From contig NZ_QMHN01000002.1 of assembly GCF_003313385.1 (NCBI RefSeq), forward strand, positions 630,603 to 694,602: a stretch of DNA of 64,000 bases, in the 5' to 3' direction. The DNA is from Pedobacter chitinilyticus (GTDB lineage: Bacteria; Bacteroidota; Bacteroidia; Sphingobacteriales; Sphingobacteriaceae). The first letter of the stretch is position 1; the number at the start of each line of letters is the position of its first letter. Positions 7,819 through 17,599 of this stretch are shown here, one piece after another. The notes below the pieces were generated by a model, which ran no database searches, was not told the DNA's origin, and saw only the letters and a program-made list of their open reading frames with translations. Made by a program: the position numbers and the translations under genes.

Positions 7819-8652
7819 ATGAAAAAGTTGCTCCTATTATTACTCCTTATCCCTTTTAACATCTTTGCGCAAAGCATTCCGTTTCAACTCACTCCTGCTG
7901 GGCATATTTTGGTAAAAGCCAAAATAGAAGGCAAAGAGGGCAATTTTATTTTCGACACAGGAGGTGGAATCAACTTGTTTTTTAACAACTTCGCCAAAGA
8001 CCTTTCCCAACAACAAACCTATAATTTTTTCACCGCCTTTAGGGCAACTGGCGAACGCATTGACTGCCCTATTTTCTATAGCAAAGAAATCAGCTTTGGT
8101 GGAAAAAGCTTCAAGAATACGGTTTACACCACTTTCGACATGAAGATTAACGGCATTGATGGTTTAATTTCTTTACCGATGTTGGAAGACACCGACTTCA
8201 TTATCGATTACAACCAGAAGCAAATCATTTTGGGAGAAATCAAGTCCACCAAAAACATTAAATCATTCGATATTCAATTAGCCACACAAGCAGATAATGC
8301 CACCGACATTTTCACTTATGTAGTGCTAAATGGCAAATACAAAATCAAAGTATTGTTAGATTCTGGTGCGGGCAGTAACTCTTTCTGGTTAAGCGATAAA
8401 TTAATAACCACACTAAATTTGAATAAGGGAGCGCTTGAAACCATCGAAAAGAAAAGCGAGTTTAACGCAAATCAAATCACCAAAATATACAAAGGCTCCA
8501 TTACTTCCATCTCTAATGATTATGCTACTGTAAACAACCCCAAAGTACACTTTATTGAGGGATTAATTTACGAAGGAAAAACCAGCATCAACTGGTTAGG
8601 CAACAAAATTGGTTTTAGCTTAAAGAAAAAGAAAATCTATATTTTAGATTAA
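7819..8652 (+). CDS. Exported retropepsin-like aspartyl protease family protein
   Basis: 277 residues. The signal peptide (residues 1-18) ends IFAQS. Two homologous halves each carry the aspartyl-protease flap and active-site pattern: FIFDTGGG (~44-51) and VLLDSGAG (~175-182). This is the single-chain, pepsin-like arrangement of two retropepsin domains, as in the aspartyl protease/PDZ-less family found in many Bacteroidetes. The second motif is DSG rather than DTG, which is tolerated in active family members. Probably periplasmic or surface-exposed; the substrate is unknown. Monocistronic, with its own -7 element. Confidence 0.8.
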   Translation: MKKLLLLLLLIPFNIFAQSIPFQLTPAGHILVKAKIEGKEGNFIFDTGGGINLFFNNFAKDLSQQQTYNFFTAFRATGERIDCPIFYSKEISFGGKSFKNTVYTTFDMKINGIDGLISLPMLEDTDFIIDYNQKQIILGEIKSTKNIKSFDIQLATQADNATDIFTYVVLNGKYKIKVLLDSGAGSNSFWLSDKLITTLNLNKGALETIEKKSEFNANQITKIYKGSITSISNDYATVNNPKVHFIEGLIYEGKTSINWLGNKIGFSLKKKKIYILD

Positions 8653-8721
8653 GAAATGTCGAAATTACAATATGAGAGGATTTTCAGGGGCTTTCAAAAA
8701 TCTAAGGTTTTATGATTTTAA

Positions 8722-8806
8722 ATTGGTGCGGTCTAACTTTCAGATTGGAAGCTTCCAAATTTAAATCGGAAGCTTCCAAATTCAAATTGGTAACGTCCAT
8801 TTTAGC
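8722..8806 (+). repeat. Array of 21-22-bp direct repeats containing a GGAAGCTTCC palindrome
   Basis: Four imperfect units start at 8722, 8744, 8765 and 8786, each beginning ATTGG or ATCGG (spacing 22, 21 and 21). The two central units contain the palindrome TTGGAAGCTTCCAA (8745-8758) or its one-base variant (8766-8779). The outer units keep only the ends. The spacing is two DNA helical turns, so all units face the same side of the helix. It lies 64 bases before the ligA start. Confidence 0.7.
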
Positions 8807-8833
8807 AAAACTACCTTATCAAAATAAATCTTC

Positions 8834-10882
<2,049 letters not shown>

Positions 10883-10894
10883 GAAACTTAATTT

Positions 10895-10978
10895 TGAATG
10901 AATGAGTCTTGAATGAGTAAGTAATTAGCAATAAGCATAACCTCTTCAAAATTCTATCATTCAATAATTCAATAATTA
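10895..10978. repeat. dapA leader repeat (TTGAATGA / TCATTCAATAATTCAAT)
   Basis: The ligA-dapA spacer carries TTTTGAATGAATGAGT, TTGAATGAGT, and in the opposite sense ATCATTCAATAATTCAAT. A similar AT-rich inverted arrangement fills the spacer before murE (26800-26890). Possibly one dispersed family; short and degenerate, so the call is tentative. Confidence 0.35.
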
Positions 10979-10988
10979 ATAATATATA

Positions 10989-11867
10989 ATGAACAAATTT
11001 CACGGAACAGGTGTAGCAATGATCACACCGTTCAACACCGATGGCTCGGTAGATTATCAGGGTTTAGAACGCCTGATCAATCACTTGGTTAATGGAGGTA
11101 TCGATTACCTTGTGTCTTTAGGTACAACTGGCGAAACTGCCACATTAAGCAAGGACGAGAAGAAGAAGGTGTGGGAGTTTACCGCTGAAATTAACAATGG
11201 CCGCTTGCCTTTAGTGGCGGGCATTGGTGGCAATGATACTTTAGGTGTTGCCGAAGAAATTAGAACTTTTGAAAGCAATGGCTACAGTGCCATCTTATCT
11301 GTAAGCCCATACTACAATAAGCCCAATCAGGAAGGTATTTACCAACATTATAAATACCTAAGCGAAACAAGTGAATTGCCTATCTTGCTTTATAATGTAC
11401 CTGGCAGAACTGGCTCGAACATGTTACCAGAAACCACTTGCAGGCTTGCACACGACTTTAAAAACCTGATTGGAATTAAAGATGCAGCGGGATCATTTGA
11501 CCAGTTTAACCAAATCATGAGGGATAAACCTGCAGATTTCATGTTGATTTCTGGAGATGATCCTGTAGCCTTACCAATGATGTCTATTGGTGCTGTAGGT
11601 GTCATTTCTGTAATCGGAAATGCCTTGCCTAAACAATTTTCTGACATGATCAGATTATGTTTAAATGGTGAATTTGTAAAAGCAACGCCTGCACATTTAA
11701 GTTTATTAGAATTTACGAGATTATGCTTTGCCGAAGGTAATCCAGTAGGTGTAAAATCTGCTTTGAAACAACTTGGCATTTGTGGTGACGATGTTCGTTT
11801 ACCATTGGTGAAAGCTACTGAAGGTTTGAACGCAGCTATTGCGGAGCAATTGAAACAACTGGCGTAG
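10989..11867 (+). CDS. dapA: 4-hydroxy-tetrahydrodipicolinate synthase
   Basis: 292 residues, a (beta/alpha)8 aldolase of the NAL family. It condenses pyruvate and aspartate semialdehyde, the first committed step to lysine and meso-diaminopimelate. Visible residues: GTTGE (Thr46-Thr47), Tyr135 in LLYNVPGRTG, Arg140, and the Schiff-base Lys164 in GIKDAAGS. It provides the diaminopimelate that MurE, encoded later in this window, adds to peptidoglycan precursors. A strong terminator follows within 20 bases, so it ends its transcription unit. Confidence 0.97.
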   Translation: MNKFHGTGVAMITPFNTDGSVDYQGLERLINHLVNGGIDYLVSLGTTGETATLSKDEKKKVWEFTAEINNGRLPLVAGIGGNDTLGVAEEIRTFESNGYSAILSVSPYYNKPNQEGIYQHYKYLSETSELPILLYNVPGRTGSNMLPETTCRLAHDFKNLIGIKDAAGSFDQFNQIMRDKPADFMLISGDDPVALPMMSIGAVGVISVIGNALPKQFSDMIRLCLNGEFVKATPAHLSLLEFTRLCFAEGNPVGVKSALKQLGICGDDVRLPLVKATEGLNAAIAEQLKQLA

Positions 11868-11882
11868 CCATCGTATTAAAAT

Positions 11883-11919
11883 AAAAAAGCCCCGATTGAA
11901 ATTCAATCGGGGCTTTTTC
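11883..11919 (+). terminator. Rho-independent terminator after dapA
   Basis: AGCCCCGATTGAA (11888-11900) pairs perfectly with TTCAATCGGGGCT (11902-11914) across a tight A/T turn; it is flanked by an A-run before and T5 after. The A-run makes it potentially bidirectional. Confidence 0.92.
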
Positions 11920-11930
11920 TTTGGACTTCT

Positions 11931-12005
11931 TCATTGCGAGGCACGAAGCAATCCTGCAACATTAGAATAACCACCACTTTAAGATTGCTTCGTGCCTCGC
12001 AATGA
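11931..12005. repeat. Perfect 23-bp inverted repeat (GCGAGGCACGAAGCAATC family)
   Basis: Left arm 11931-11953 (contains GCGAGGCACGAAGCAATC) and right arm 11983-12005 are exact reverse complements, with a 29-base loop. The perfection despite no coding content suggests recent spread or structural selection. No gene lies in 11868-12290; the stretch is a terminator followed by three stacked repeat elements. Confidence 0.8.
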
Positions 12006-12028
12006 CGACAAAGGATGACACAAGCCTT

Positions 12029-12140
12029 CGTCATTTCGACGAACGAAGGAGGAGAAATCTAACGTTATGCTATAGCGAAGTTAAACCTAGCTAATAATAT
12101 TATTTATCCTTGCTAGATTTCTCCTATCGTCGAAATGACG
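12029..12140. repeat. Paired GTCATTTCGA repeats (copies 3 and 4) as an inverted repeat
   Basis: Left copy 12029-12061 begins CGTCATTTCGACGA and ends GGAGAAATCTA. Right copy 12114-12140 begins TAGATTTCTCC and ends CGTCGAAATGACG. They are inverted relatives separated by 52 bases. Confidence 0.7.
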
Positions 12141-12158
12141 GTTAGTTCCAGCTAATTT

Positions 12159-12191
12159 AAACCTCGTAGGTTTTAAAAACCTACGAGGTTT
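12159..12191. repeat. Perfect 15-3-15 hairpin AAACCTCGTAGGTTT
   Basis: Arms 12159-12173 and 12177-12191 are perfect reverse complements with a 3-base loop. It has exactly the same geometry as the hairpin at 4400-4432, and its left arm also occurs alone at 7715-7729. Confidence 0.75.
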
Positions 12192-12241
12192 GTGTAAAGT
12201 GTTTGAAATGACGACAACGTTGGTTCAAAATACCTAGAATC

Positions 12242-12271
12242 AAAAAAGCGCCTTGGTCAGGGGCGCTTTTT
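12242..12271 (-). terminator. Rho-independent terminator after the histone H1-like gene
   Basis: On the minus strand AAAAAGCGCC pairs with GGCGCTTTTTT. It lies 19 bases after the stop at 12291. It also resembles a bidirectional terminator for anything reading from the left. Confidence 0.8.
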
Positions 12272-12290
12272 CATTAACAATGCGTTTAAA

Positions 12291-12467
12291 TTAAGCTTTG
12301 TTTTTAGTGTCTTGCACTTCTAAGCGGATGCTTTGAGCTAAGTTTTTCAAATCTTGCATACCTTTACGTACACGTGTTCCAGCTGCACTGTTTGACTTGT
12401 TGTAAAATTTGTCCACATCAGCTTCTAAAGCTGCTACTAGTGCCTTTACTTCAGCAAATTTTTTCAT
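12291..12467 (-). CDS. Histone H1-like (Hc1-type) small DNA-binding protein
   Basis: 58 residues, too short for most ORF cut-offs. The translation starts MKKFAEVKALVAALEADVDK and continues FYNKSNSAAGTRVRKGMQDL, matching the small Hc1-like protein conserved across Bacteroidetes. The centre (NSAAGTRVRKGMQDLK) is basic with flanking helices, but the whole is less Lys-rich than chlamydial Hc1. The family is thought to bind DNA, probably as a nucleoid protein; its role here is inferred from family only. It stands alone with its own terminator. No clean TAnnTTTG promoter was found in its AT-rich upstream region. Confidence 0.85.
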   Translation of the reverse strand: MKKFAEVKALVAALEADVDKFYNKSNSAAGTRVRKGMQDLKNLAQSIRLEVQDTKNKA

Positions 12468-12640
12468 TTTTAAAATACTCCTATTAGTTTTTAAGGTTTT
12501 GATTAATACTCTATTACTAATGTAAGACGTTTATTTTATAAAAAAAACTTTTGTCAAAATAAAAAATGAGGGTTTTTGCGTTTTTTTTCCACAAAACCTA
12601 CACTTATAAACAGCAATCCGCTGTAAATCAAAGCTTCAAC

Positions 12641-12670
12641 GAAAAAGCCCCGCACGTACGGGGCTTTTTT
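12641..12670 (-). terminator. Rho-independent terminator after the PLP enzyme gene
   Basis: AAAAAGCCCCG and CGGGGCTTTTT form a perfect stem around CACGTA, ending 12 bases beyond the stop at 12682 on the minus strand. Confidence 0.9.
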
Positions 12671-12681
12671 AAATGCTATTT

Positions 12682-13926
12682 TTATTCTGCGGAAGAAAAC
12701 TTATTCTGCTGATAATAACCACGTTTCAGTTTTTCGGACACTTCACTAAAGGCATCCAGCGTACGCTGTACATCTTCTAAGGTATGTACCGCAGTTGGAA
12801 TCAATCTTAACTCGATCATTCCTTTTGGAATAACTGGATATACCACAATAGAGCAGAAAATTCCATAATTTTCACGTAAGTCGTGCGTAAGGGATGTAGC
12901 TTCTAACAATTCACCTTTCAAAAAAACTGGTGTGACTACCGTATTGGTTACGCCAATATCAAAACCACGCTCACGTAAGCCATTTTGCAAGGTAGTAGCA
13001 ATGGTCCATAATTTTTCTCTTAGCTCTGGATTATTTTTAAGCAGCTCTAAGCGTTTCATTAGACCAATTACCATTGGCATAGGCAAAGCCTTCGCAAAGG
13101 TCTGAGAACGCATGTTATACCTGAAATAATCCGTTAATTGTTTGGTTGAGGCAACGAAGGCACCAATACCCGCCATCGATTTTGCAAAAGTGGCAAAGTA
13201 AACATCAACACCTTCAATGCTGTCTTGAGCTTCGTGAGTTCCAGCACCCGTTGGACCCATAGTGCCAAAACCGTGTGCATCATCAATTAACAAACGGAAA
13301 TTGAATTCCTTTTTTAATTCGATCAGCTCTTTCAATTTTCCTTGAGCGCCAGACATGCCAAAAACACCTTCGGTAATTAACAAGATACCGCCACCACTTT
13401 GTTCAACCAATTTAGTAGCTCTTTGTAATTGTTTTCGTGCGTCTTCTACGTTATTGTGTTTATAAACAAAACGCTTGCCCATGTGTAAACGAAGTCCGTC
13501 TAAAATACAAGCATGCGACTCTCCATCATAAACAACCACATCATTACGGTCAAGCAGAGCATCAATAATTGACACCATCCCTTGATAACCGAAATTCAAT
13601 AAAAATGCATCGTCTTTACCTACAAATGCCGCAAGATCTTGTTCTAATTGTTCATGGTATTTTGAGTTACCCGACATCATACGTGCGCCCATAGGATAAG
13701 CCATACCAAATTCAGCAGCACCCTGCTCATCAGCTTTCCTTACTTCTGGATGGTTAGCCAAACCTAAATAGTTGTTTAAGCTCCAAACCAAATGTTCCTT
13801 GCCTCTAAACTGCATGTGAGGCGCAATCTCTCCCTCTAGTTTTGGAAAAGAAAAATACCCATGTGACCAGCTTTGGTGTTGACCAATTGGTCCCATGCGT
13901 TTTGCTACTTTATCAAAAATATCCAA
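12682..13926 (-). CDS. PLP-dependent alpha-oxoamine synthase family enzyme (class II aminotransferase fold)
   Basis: 414 residues, fold type I. Visible motifs: SLNNYLGLANHPEV near the start, YDGESHACILDG with the ring-stacking His138, LLIDDAHGFG (Asp215, His218), and FATFAKSMAG with the Schiff-base Lys249. The family includes 2-amino-3-ketobutyrate CoA ligase, 8-amino-7-oxononanoate synthase and serine palmitoyltransferase; sphingolipids are made in this phylum, so the last is plausible, but the sequence does not settle it. Translation apparently starts at TTG (13926): the N-terminus MDIFDKVAKRMGP fits this group and no upstream ATG exists. A consensus promoter lies 46 bases upstream. Confidence 0.85.
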   Translation of the reverse strand: MDIFDKVAKRMGPIGQHQSWSHGYFSFPKLEGEIAPHMQFRGKEHLVWSLNNYLGLANHPEVRKADEQGAAEFGMAYPMGARMMSGNSKYHEQLEQDLAAFVGKDDAFLLNFGYQGMVSIIDALLDRNDVVVYDGESHACILDGLRLHMGKRFVYKHNNVEDARKQLQRATKLVEQSGGGILLITEGVFGMSGAQGKLKELIELKKEFNFRLLIDDAHGFGTMGPTGAGTHEAQDSIEGVDVYFATFAKSMAGIGAFVASTKQLTDYFRYNMRSQTFAKALPMPMVIGLMKRLELLKNNPELREKLWTIATTLQNGLRERGFDIGVTNTVVTPVFLKGELLEATSLTHDLRENYGIFCSIVVYPVIPKGMIELRLIPTAVHTLEDVQRTLDAFSEVSEKLKRGYYQQNKFSSAE

Positions 13927-13972
13927 TGTTAAATGTTTATGTAAGATGTTATTATACTGTGTTAATAGTGCG

Positions 13973-14004
13973 CAAATTTAAGTTTTAAATCACGATTTGA
14001 CAAG
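13973..14004 (-). promoter_or_regulatory. Promoter of the PLP enzyme gene (CTTG-N20-TAAATTTG)
   Basis: On the minus strand TAAATTTG (13980 to 13973) is a perfect -7 element, with TTG at the correct 20-base distance upstream (14001-14004). It predicts a start near 13966 and a 40-base leader. Confidence 0.7.
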
Positions 14005-14024
14005 CTTAATTAAACGCTCCTACC

Positions 14025-14052
14025 CGTCATCTCGACCGTAGCGGAGAGATCT
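14025..14052 (+). repeat. Dispersed GTCATTTCGA-type repeat (copy 5)
   Basis: Reads CGTCATCTCGACCGTAGCGG then AGAGATCT. It is the first of three repeat elements in the 13927-14404 gap, which contains no gene. Confidence 0.6.
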
Positions 14053-14144
14053 TTTGACTTTTCTTTTCATATTCTTGATCTAATCCATCTATTTTTAACC
14101 TGAGTTCGATTAATAAGTTAACGACAACATACTCTAAAAGCTGA

Positions 14145-14204
14145 TGCTGAAATAAATTCAGCATGACGGAGTGTAAAATTTAACGTCACCCTGAATTTAT
14201 TTCA
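14145..14204. repeat. Inverted repeat of the TGAAATAAATTCAG / CTGAATTTATTTCA family
   Basis: Left arm 14145-14168 contains TGAAATAAATTCAGCATGACG in two overlapping parts (TGAAATAAATTCAG then TGACG). Right arm 14184-14204 is its reverse complement with two mismatches. The left arm is itself partly palindromic. Confidence 0.6.
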
Positions 14205-14298
14205 AAGTCAGTGTTATATATCGTCTATTATATCACCAATAATCAGTGCAACAATTATCGAACTCAAGTTTTTACTCAGATTATTATTTGCTCCCCAA

Positions 14299-14336
14299 AG
14301 ATTTCTCGGCTTCGTTACGCTCCGCTTGAAATGACG
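14299..14336 (-). repeat. Dispersed GTCATTTCGA-type repeat (copy 6, inverted)
   Basis: On the minus strand it begins CGTCATTTCAAGCGGAGCG and ends GAGAAATCT. Inverted relative to the copy at 14025. Confidence 0.6.
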
Positions 14337-14347
14337 ATCAGCTAAAT

Positions 14348-14383
14348 AAAAAAGCCTTAGCAATATAAATTACCAAGGCTTTA
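14348..14383 (-). terminator. Rho-independent terminator after ftsZ
   Basis: On the minus strand AAAGCCTTGGTAAT pairs with ATTGCTAAGGCTTT (one mismatch) around a short A/T loop and is followed by a T-run. It closes the division and cell-wall cluster 22 bases after the ftsZ stop. Confidence 0.85.
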
Positions 14384-14404
14384 TCAATGACTTAATTATT
14401 GTCA

Positions 14405-16084
14405 TTAGTCCACATTATCGTGCAAAAATGAGTTATTAGGTCTAATTCCTGTTTCACCATCCTCATCATTGGTCAAAGTAAATCTAGATACTTGTGATTC
14501 AGATGAGTGTTGGATTTGTTGTAATTGCATTTGCTTGCGTTGATAAGCAGGTACATTTTCCAACTCTTGTAGGCCGTTCGTGGTTCTTAACTTCATGCTA
14601 AGATCTTTCAACCTCAAAATTCTCTCTTTTGATTTTCTCAATTGTTCTTCAATTGATTCATCGGTCTTATCTTGGTCAGCATTGTAAGCCTCTACTGGTG
14701 CTACTGGCGCTGGTTGTTCTTCTACAATTTCTTCTGGAATAGAAGCAATCGGCGTTTCAAAAACAAATTCGGTTTCGGCTACTTTTACTTCGAACTCAAA
14801 ACCAGGTTCTTCAATATTGGTAGGTTCTTCTGCTGTGATTTTCTCTTCCACCAATTGATGGAAAACGAAACCTGGCTCTTCCGTTACTGGCGCAGGACTA
14901 GGTGCTGCCGCTACTGGAGCAGGCTTAGCGATATTAAATAAATCGCCAAATAAGTCTGGCTGTTTAGTTTCCTCTGGTTGAACTTTCAATACGGGCTCAT
15001 TGCTCACTGGGGCCTCTTTAGGCGTGATGAATGAGTTTACTGGCTCTACTGGTCTTACCAATGGGGCTTCTTCTGGTGTTAACAAAGAGATTTTTTTAAC
15101 GTTTTGTTTGTCTTTCTCTCTTTGCTCGGTAGTTTGGAAACCAGTAGCGATAATCGTTACCGAGATCTTATCTCCCAAGTTCTCATCAATACAGTTACCC
15201 CAAATTAAGTCGGCACTTAAACCTGCTTTATCTTGGATATAATCTGTAATCACCGAAACCTCATCCATCGTTACCTCTTTTACACCAGAACTGATGTTTA
15301 AAAGGATATATCTTGCACCTTCAATTTCGTTATCTTTTAATAATGGCGAAGCTAAAGCACCCTCAACTGCTGCTAAAGCACGGTTATCACCATCGGCAGC
15401 ATAACTACCCATGATACACACACCGCTTTCTTTCATCACCGTACGCACATCTTTAAAATCGACGTTGATATAACCAGGCACTGTAATGATCTCGGCAATA
15501 CCTTTAGCTGCCGTGGTTAAGATATCATCTGCTTGTGCAAACGCAGAACCTAAAGTTAGGTTTCCGAAAATCTCACGTAGTCTATCGTTAGAAATCACTA
15601 AGTAAGAATCAACGTATTTCTTCAATTCTTCCAAACCGTCGTCCGCTTGCATCTTACGTCTTTTTCCTTCGAAAGAGAAAGGCGTAGTAATGATGGCTAC
15701 GGTTAATATATCGAGTTCTTTTGCTGCTTTAGCGATAATTGGACTAGCACCAGTACCAGTACCGCCACCCATACCTGCCGTAATAAAAAGCATTTTGGTA
15801 GTTGGGCCCAACATATTTTTGATATCCTCTATATTTTCTATAGCGGAGTTTTTTCCTACTTCTGGAATTGAACCAGCTCCCATTCCTTCGGTTAAGCTAG
15901 CACCCAATTGTACTTTGTTAGGAATAGGGCTAAACTCCAATGCTTGCGCATCAGTATTACAAATAATAAAGTCTACACCAGTAATTCCTTGACGGTACAT
16001 GTGGTTTACCGCGTTACCTCCACCACCTCCAACACCAATAACTTTGATGATTGAAGATTTATCTTTTAACATTTCGAACTTCAT
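14405..16084 (-). CDS. ftsZ: Cell division protein FtsZ
   Basis: 559 residues. The tubulin-like GTPase domain (1-320) has the nucleotide-binding GGGTGTG at 106-112 and the T7-loop NVDFKD at 207-212, which completes the active site of the neighbouring subunit. It polymerises into the division ring at midcell. The linker after ~320 is unusually long (about 190 residues), rich in Pro, Glu, Ala and Val, as in other Bacteroidetes. The C-terminal peptide (TGIRPNNSFLHDNVD) should be the contact for FtsA. Last gene of the cluster; 129 bases separate it from ftsA, and three DnaA-box-like sites lie there. Confidence 0.97.
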   Translation of the reverse strand: MKFEMLKDKSSIIKVIGVGGGGGNAVNHMYRQGITGVDFIICNTDAQALEFSPIPNKVQLGASLTEGMGAGSIPEVGKNSAIENIEDIKNMLGPTTKMLFITAGMGGGTGTGASPIIAKAAKELDILTVAIITTPFSFEGKRRKMQADDGLEELKKYVDSYLVISNDRLREIFGNLTLGSAFAQADDILTTAAKGIAEIITVPGYINVDFKDVRTVMKESGVCIMGSYAADGDNRALAAVEGALASPLLKDNEIEGARYILLNISSGVKEVTMDEVSVITDYIQDKAGLSADLIWGNCIDENLGDKISVTIIATGFQTTEQREKDKQNVKKISLLTPEEAPLVRPVEPVNSFITPKEAPVSNEPVLKVQPEETKQPDLFGDLFNIAKPAPVAAAPSPAPVTEEPGFVFHQLVEEKITAEEPTNIEEPGFEFEVKVAETEFVFETPIASIPEEIVEEQPAPVAPVEAYNADQDKTDESIEEQLRKSKERILRLKDLSMKLRTTNGLQELENVPAYQRKQMQLQQIQHSSESQVSRFTLTNDEDGETGIRPNNSFLHDNVD

Positions 16085-16163
16085 ATTGTTATGAATCAGT
16101 AGTTTAAAAATCTAATTTTTGCTGTTCATTCCTCTTGTAATATTAACACTTTTTTAACAGTCG

Positions 16164-16210
16164 TTTTCCACAACTGTTAAGAATGTGGAAAATTCCCAAA
16201 TTGTGGAAAA
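16164..16210. promoter_or_regulatory. Cluster of three identical DnaA-box-like 9-mers upstream of ftsZ
   Basis: TTTTCCACA at 16164-16172 and its reverse complement TGTGGAAAA at 16184-16192 and 16202-16210. Each differs by one base from the DnaA consensus TTATCCACA. The spacings (20 and 18 bases between starts) are near two helical turns. A fourth copy is at 12585-12593, upstream of the histone H1-like gene. Binding is not shown by sequence alone. Confidence 0.4.
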
Positions 16211-16213
16211 ATA

Positions 16214-17575
16214 TTAAGGCTTGATATAATCTTCGTCGCTAACATTCATGTCATCTCTGATAAATTCTGATGCTTTCCCTAGTAATTTATCAAACAATCC
16301 ACTTCTTTTTGGCTTCTCTTTTACTTCACGTGGTTTCTCTACAAAAACGCCTGGTTGCTTCATTTCTTCCAACAATTCTTCGGCTTTTTGAATTCCTTTG
16401 ATCAACAAACCTACCGAGGTTGCATACATTGGACTCTTCAAATCGTCGTAGATATTTTTAGGCATTTCTTCGTATTTAGACAAGTGCTCGTTTGGATAAC
16501 CCACACGGCAATCTAAGCCTGTCACATACTCTACCATTTGGTTCAAATGTTTCAATAAAGCGCCACCACCTGTAATAACCACACCGCCAATCAAACGTTT
16601 TTCGTAACCAGATGATTTGATCTCGTAATAAACGTGCTCCACAATTTCTTCCATACGGGCCTGGATGATGTAGGCAAGGTTTTTAACAGAGATTTCTTTT
16701 GGCTCACGACCACGCAATCCAGGAACACAGATAATTTCGTTTTCCTTGTTCTCTTCGGCCAGGGCTGAACCGAAACGAGTTTTCAATAATTCTGCCTGGT
16801 TACGCATGACCGAACATCCTTCTCTGATGTCTTCGGTTACACTGTTACCTCCAAAAGGAATTACTGCGGTGTGACGAATGATGCCTTCGTGGAAAATGGC
16901 CACATCGGTAGTTCCACCACCAATATCAACTAAACAAACGCCAGCTTCTTTTTCTTCTTCGCTCAACACCGATTCAGATGAAGCCAACGGCTCTAAAATG
17001 AGCTCTTGGGTTTGTAGTCCTGCATTGGTTACACAACGCATGATATTTTTAACGGCAGTAACCTGACCAGAAATGATGTGGAAGTTAGCTTCTAAACGAA
17101 CGCCCGCCATCCCTACTGGATCTTTGATTCCAGGTTCATTGTCGATGGTAAATTCTTGCGGCAATACATGAATAATTTCTTCCCCTGGAGGCATTACCAA
17201 CTTGAACATATCGTCAATTAATTTTTCGATATCTTTCTTGCTGATTTCATTGTTCAGCTCTCTACGGGTTAAAATACCTCGGTGTTGCAAACTCTTGATG
17301 TGCTGTCCGGCAATACCTACGTTTACTACTCTAATTTCGACGTTCGATTGCGCGCTAGCGATTTCTACTGCTGCATTGATGCCCTGCACTGTTTTTTGGA
17401 TATTGGATACCACTCCACGGGTAACGCCCGCTGATTCGGCTTTGCCAATGCCTAAAACTTCTATTTTACCATGATTAGTTCTGCGGCCCACAATTACGCA
17501 GATCTTGGTAGTGCCAATGTCTAATCCTACTACGATTGGAGATTGAATGGTAGTTTTCTCTTTGCCCATAACCAT
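16214..17575 (-). CDS. ftsA: Cell division protein FtsA
   Basis: 453 residues of the actin/Hsp70 ATPase fold: phosphate-1 loop GLDIGTTKI (~18-26), phosphate-2 loop CLVDIGGGTTDVAIF (~214-228), and adenosine motif VVITGGGALL (~327-336). It anchors FtsZ filaments to the membrane through a C-terminal amphipathic helix, probably GLFDKLLGKASEFI near residues 425-438, followed by a short acidic tail. The start is ATG 17575; a second ATG two codons on (MGKEKTTIQ) is possible. It follows ftsQ by 24 bases. Confidence 0.96.
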   Translation of the reverse strand: MVMGKEKTTIQSPIVVGLDIGTTKICVIVGRRTNHGKIEVLGIGKAESAGVTRGVVSNIQKTVQGINAAVEIASAQSNVEIRVVNVGIAGQHIKSLQHRGILTRRELNNEISKKDIEKLIDDMFKLVMPPGEEIIHVLPQEFTIDNEPGIKDPVGMAGVRLEANFHIISGQVTAVKNIMRCVTNAGLQTQELILEPLASSESVLSEEEKEAGVCLVDIGGGTTDVAIFHEGIIRHTAVIPFGGNSVTEDIREGCSVMRNQAELLKTRFGSALAEENKENEIICVPGLRGREPKEISVKNLAYIIQARMEEIVEHVYYEIKSSGYEKRLIGGVVITGGGALLKHLNQMVEYVTGLDCRVGYPNEHLSKYEEMPKNIYDDLKSPMYATSVGLLIKGIQKAEELLEEMKQPGVFVEKPREVKEKPKRSGLFDKLLGKASEFIRDDMNVSDEDYIKP

Positions 17576-17599
17576 TATATTTATTTGTTGAGTTTGATA

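Noticed and set aside
11868..14404. CRISPR array in the repeat-rich gaps
   Set aside because: The repeats are inverted and belong to different families without regular spacing or spacers, and no cas genes are present.
16164..16210. Replication origin at the DnaA-box-like cluster
   Set aside because: Only three sites, no dnaA, dnaN or gidA neighbours, and located inside a division operon; a regulatory reading is more plausible.
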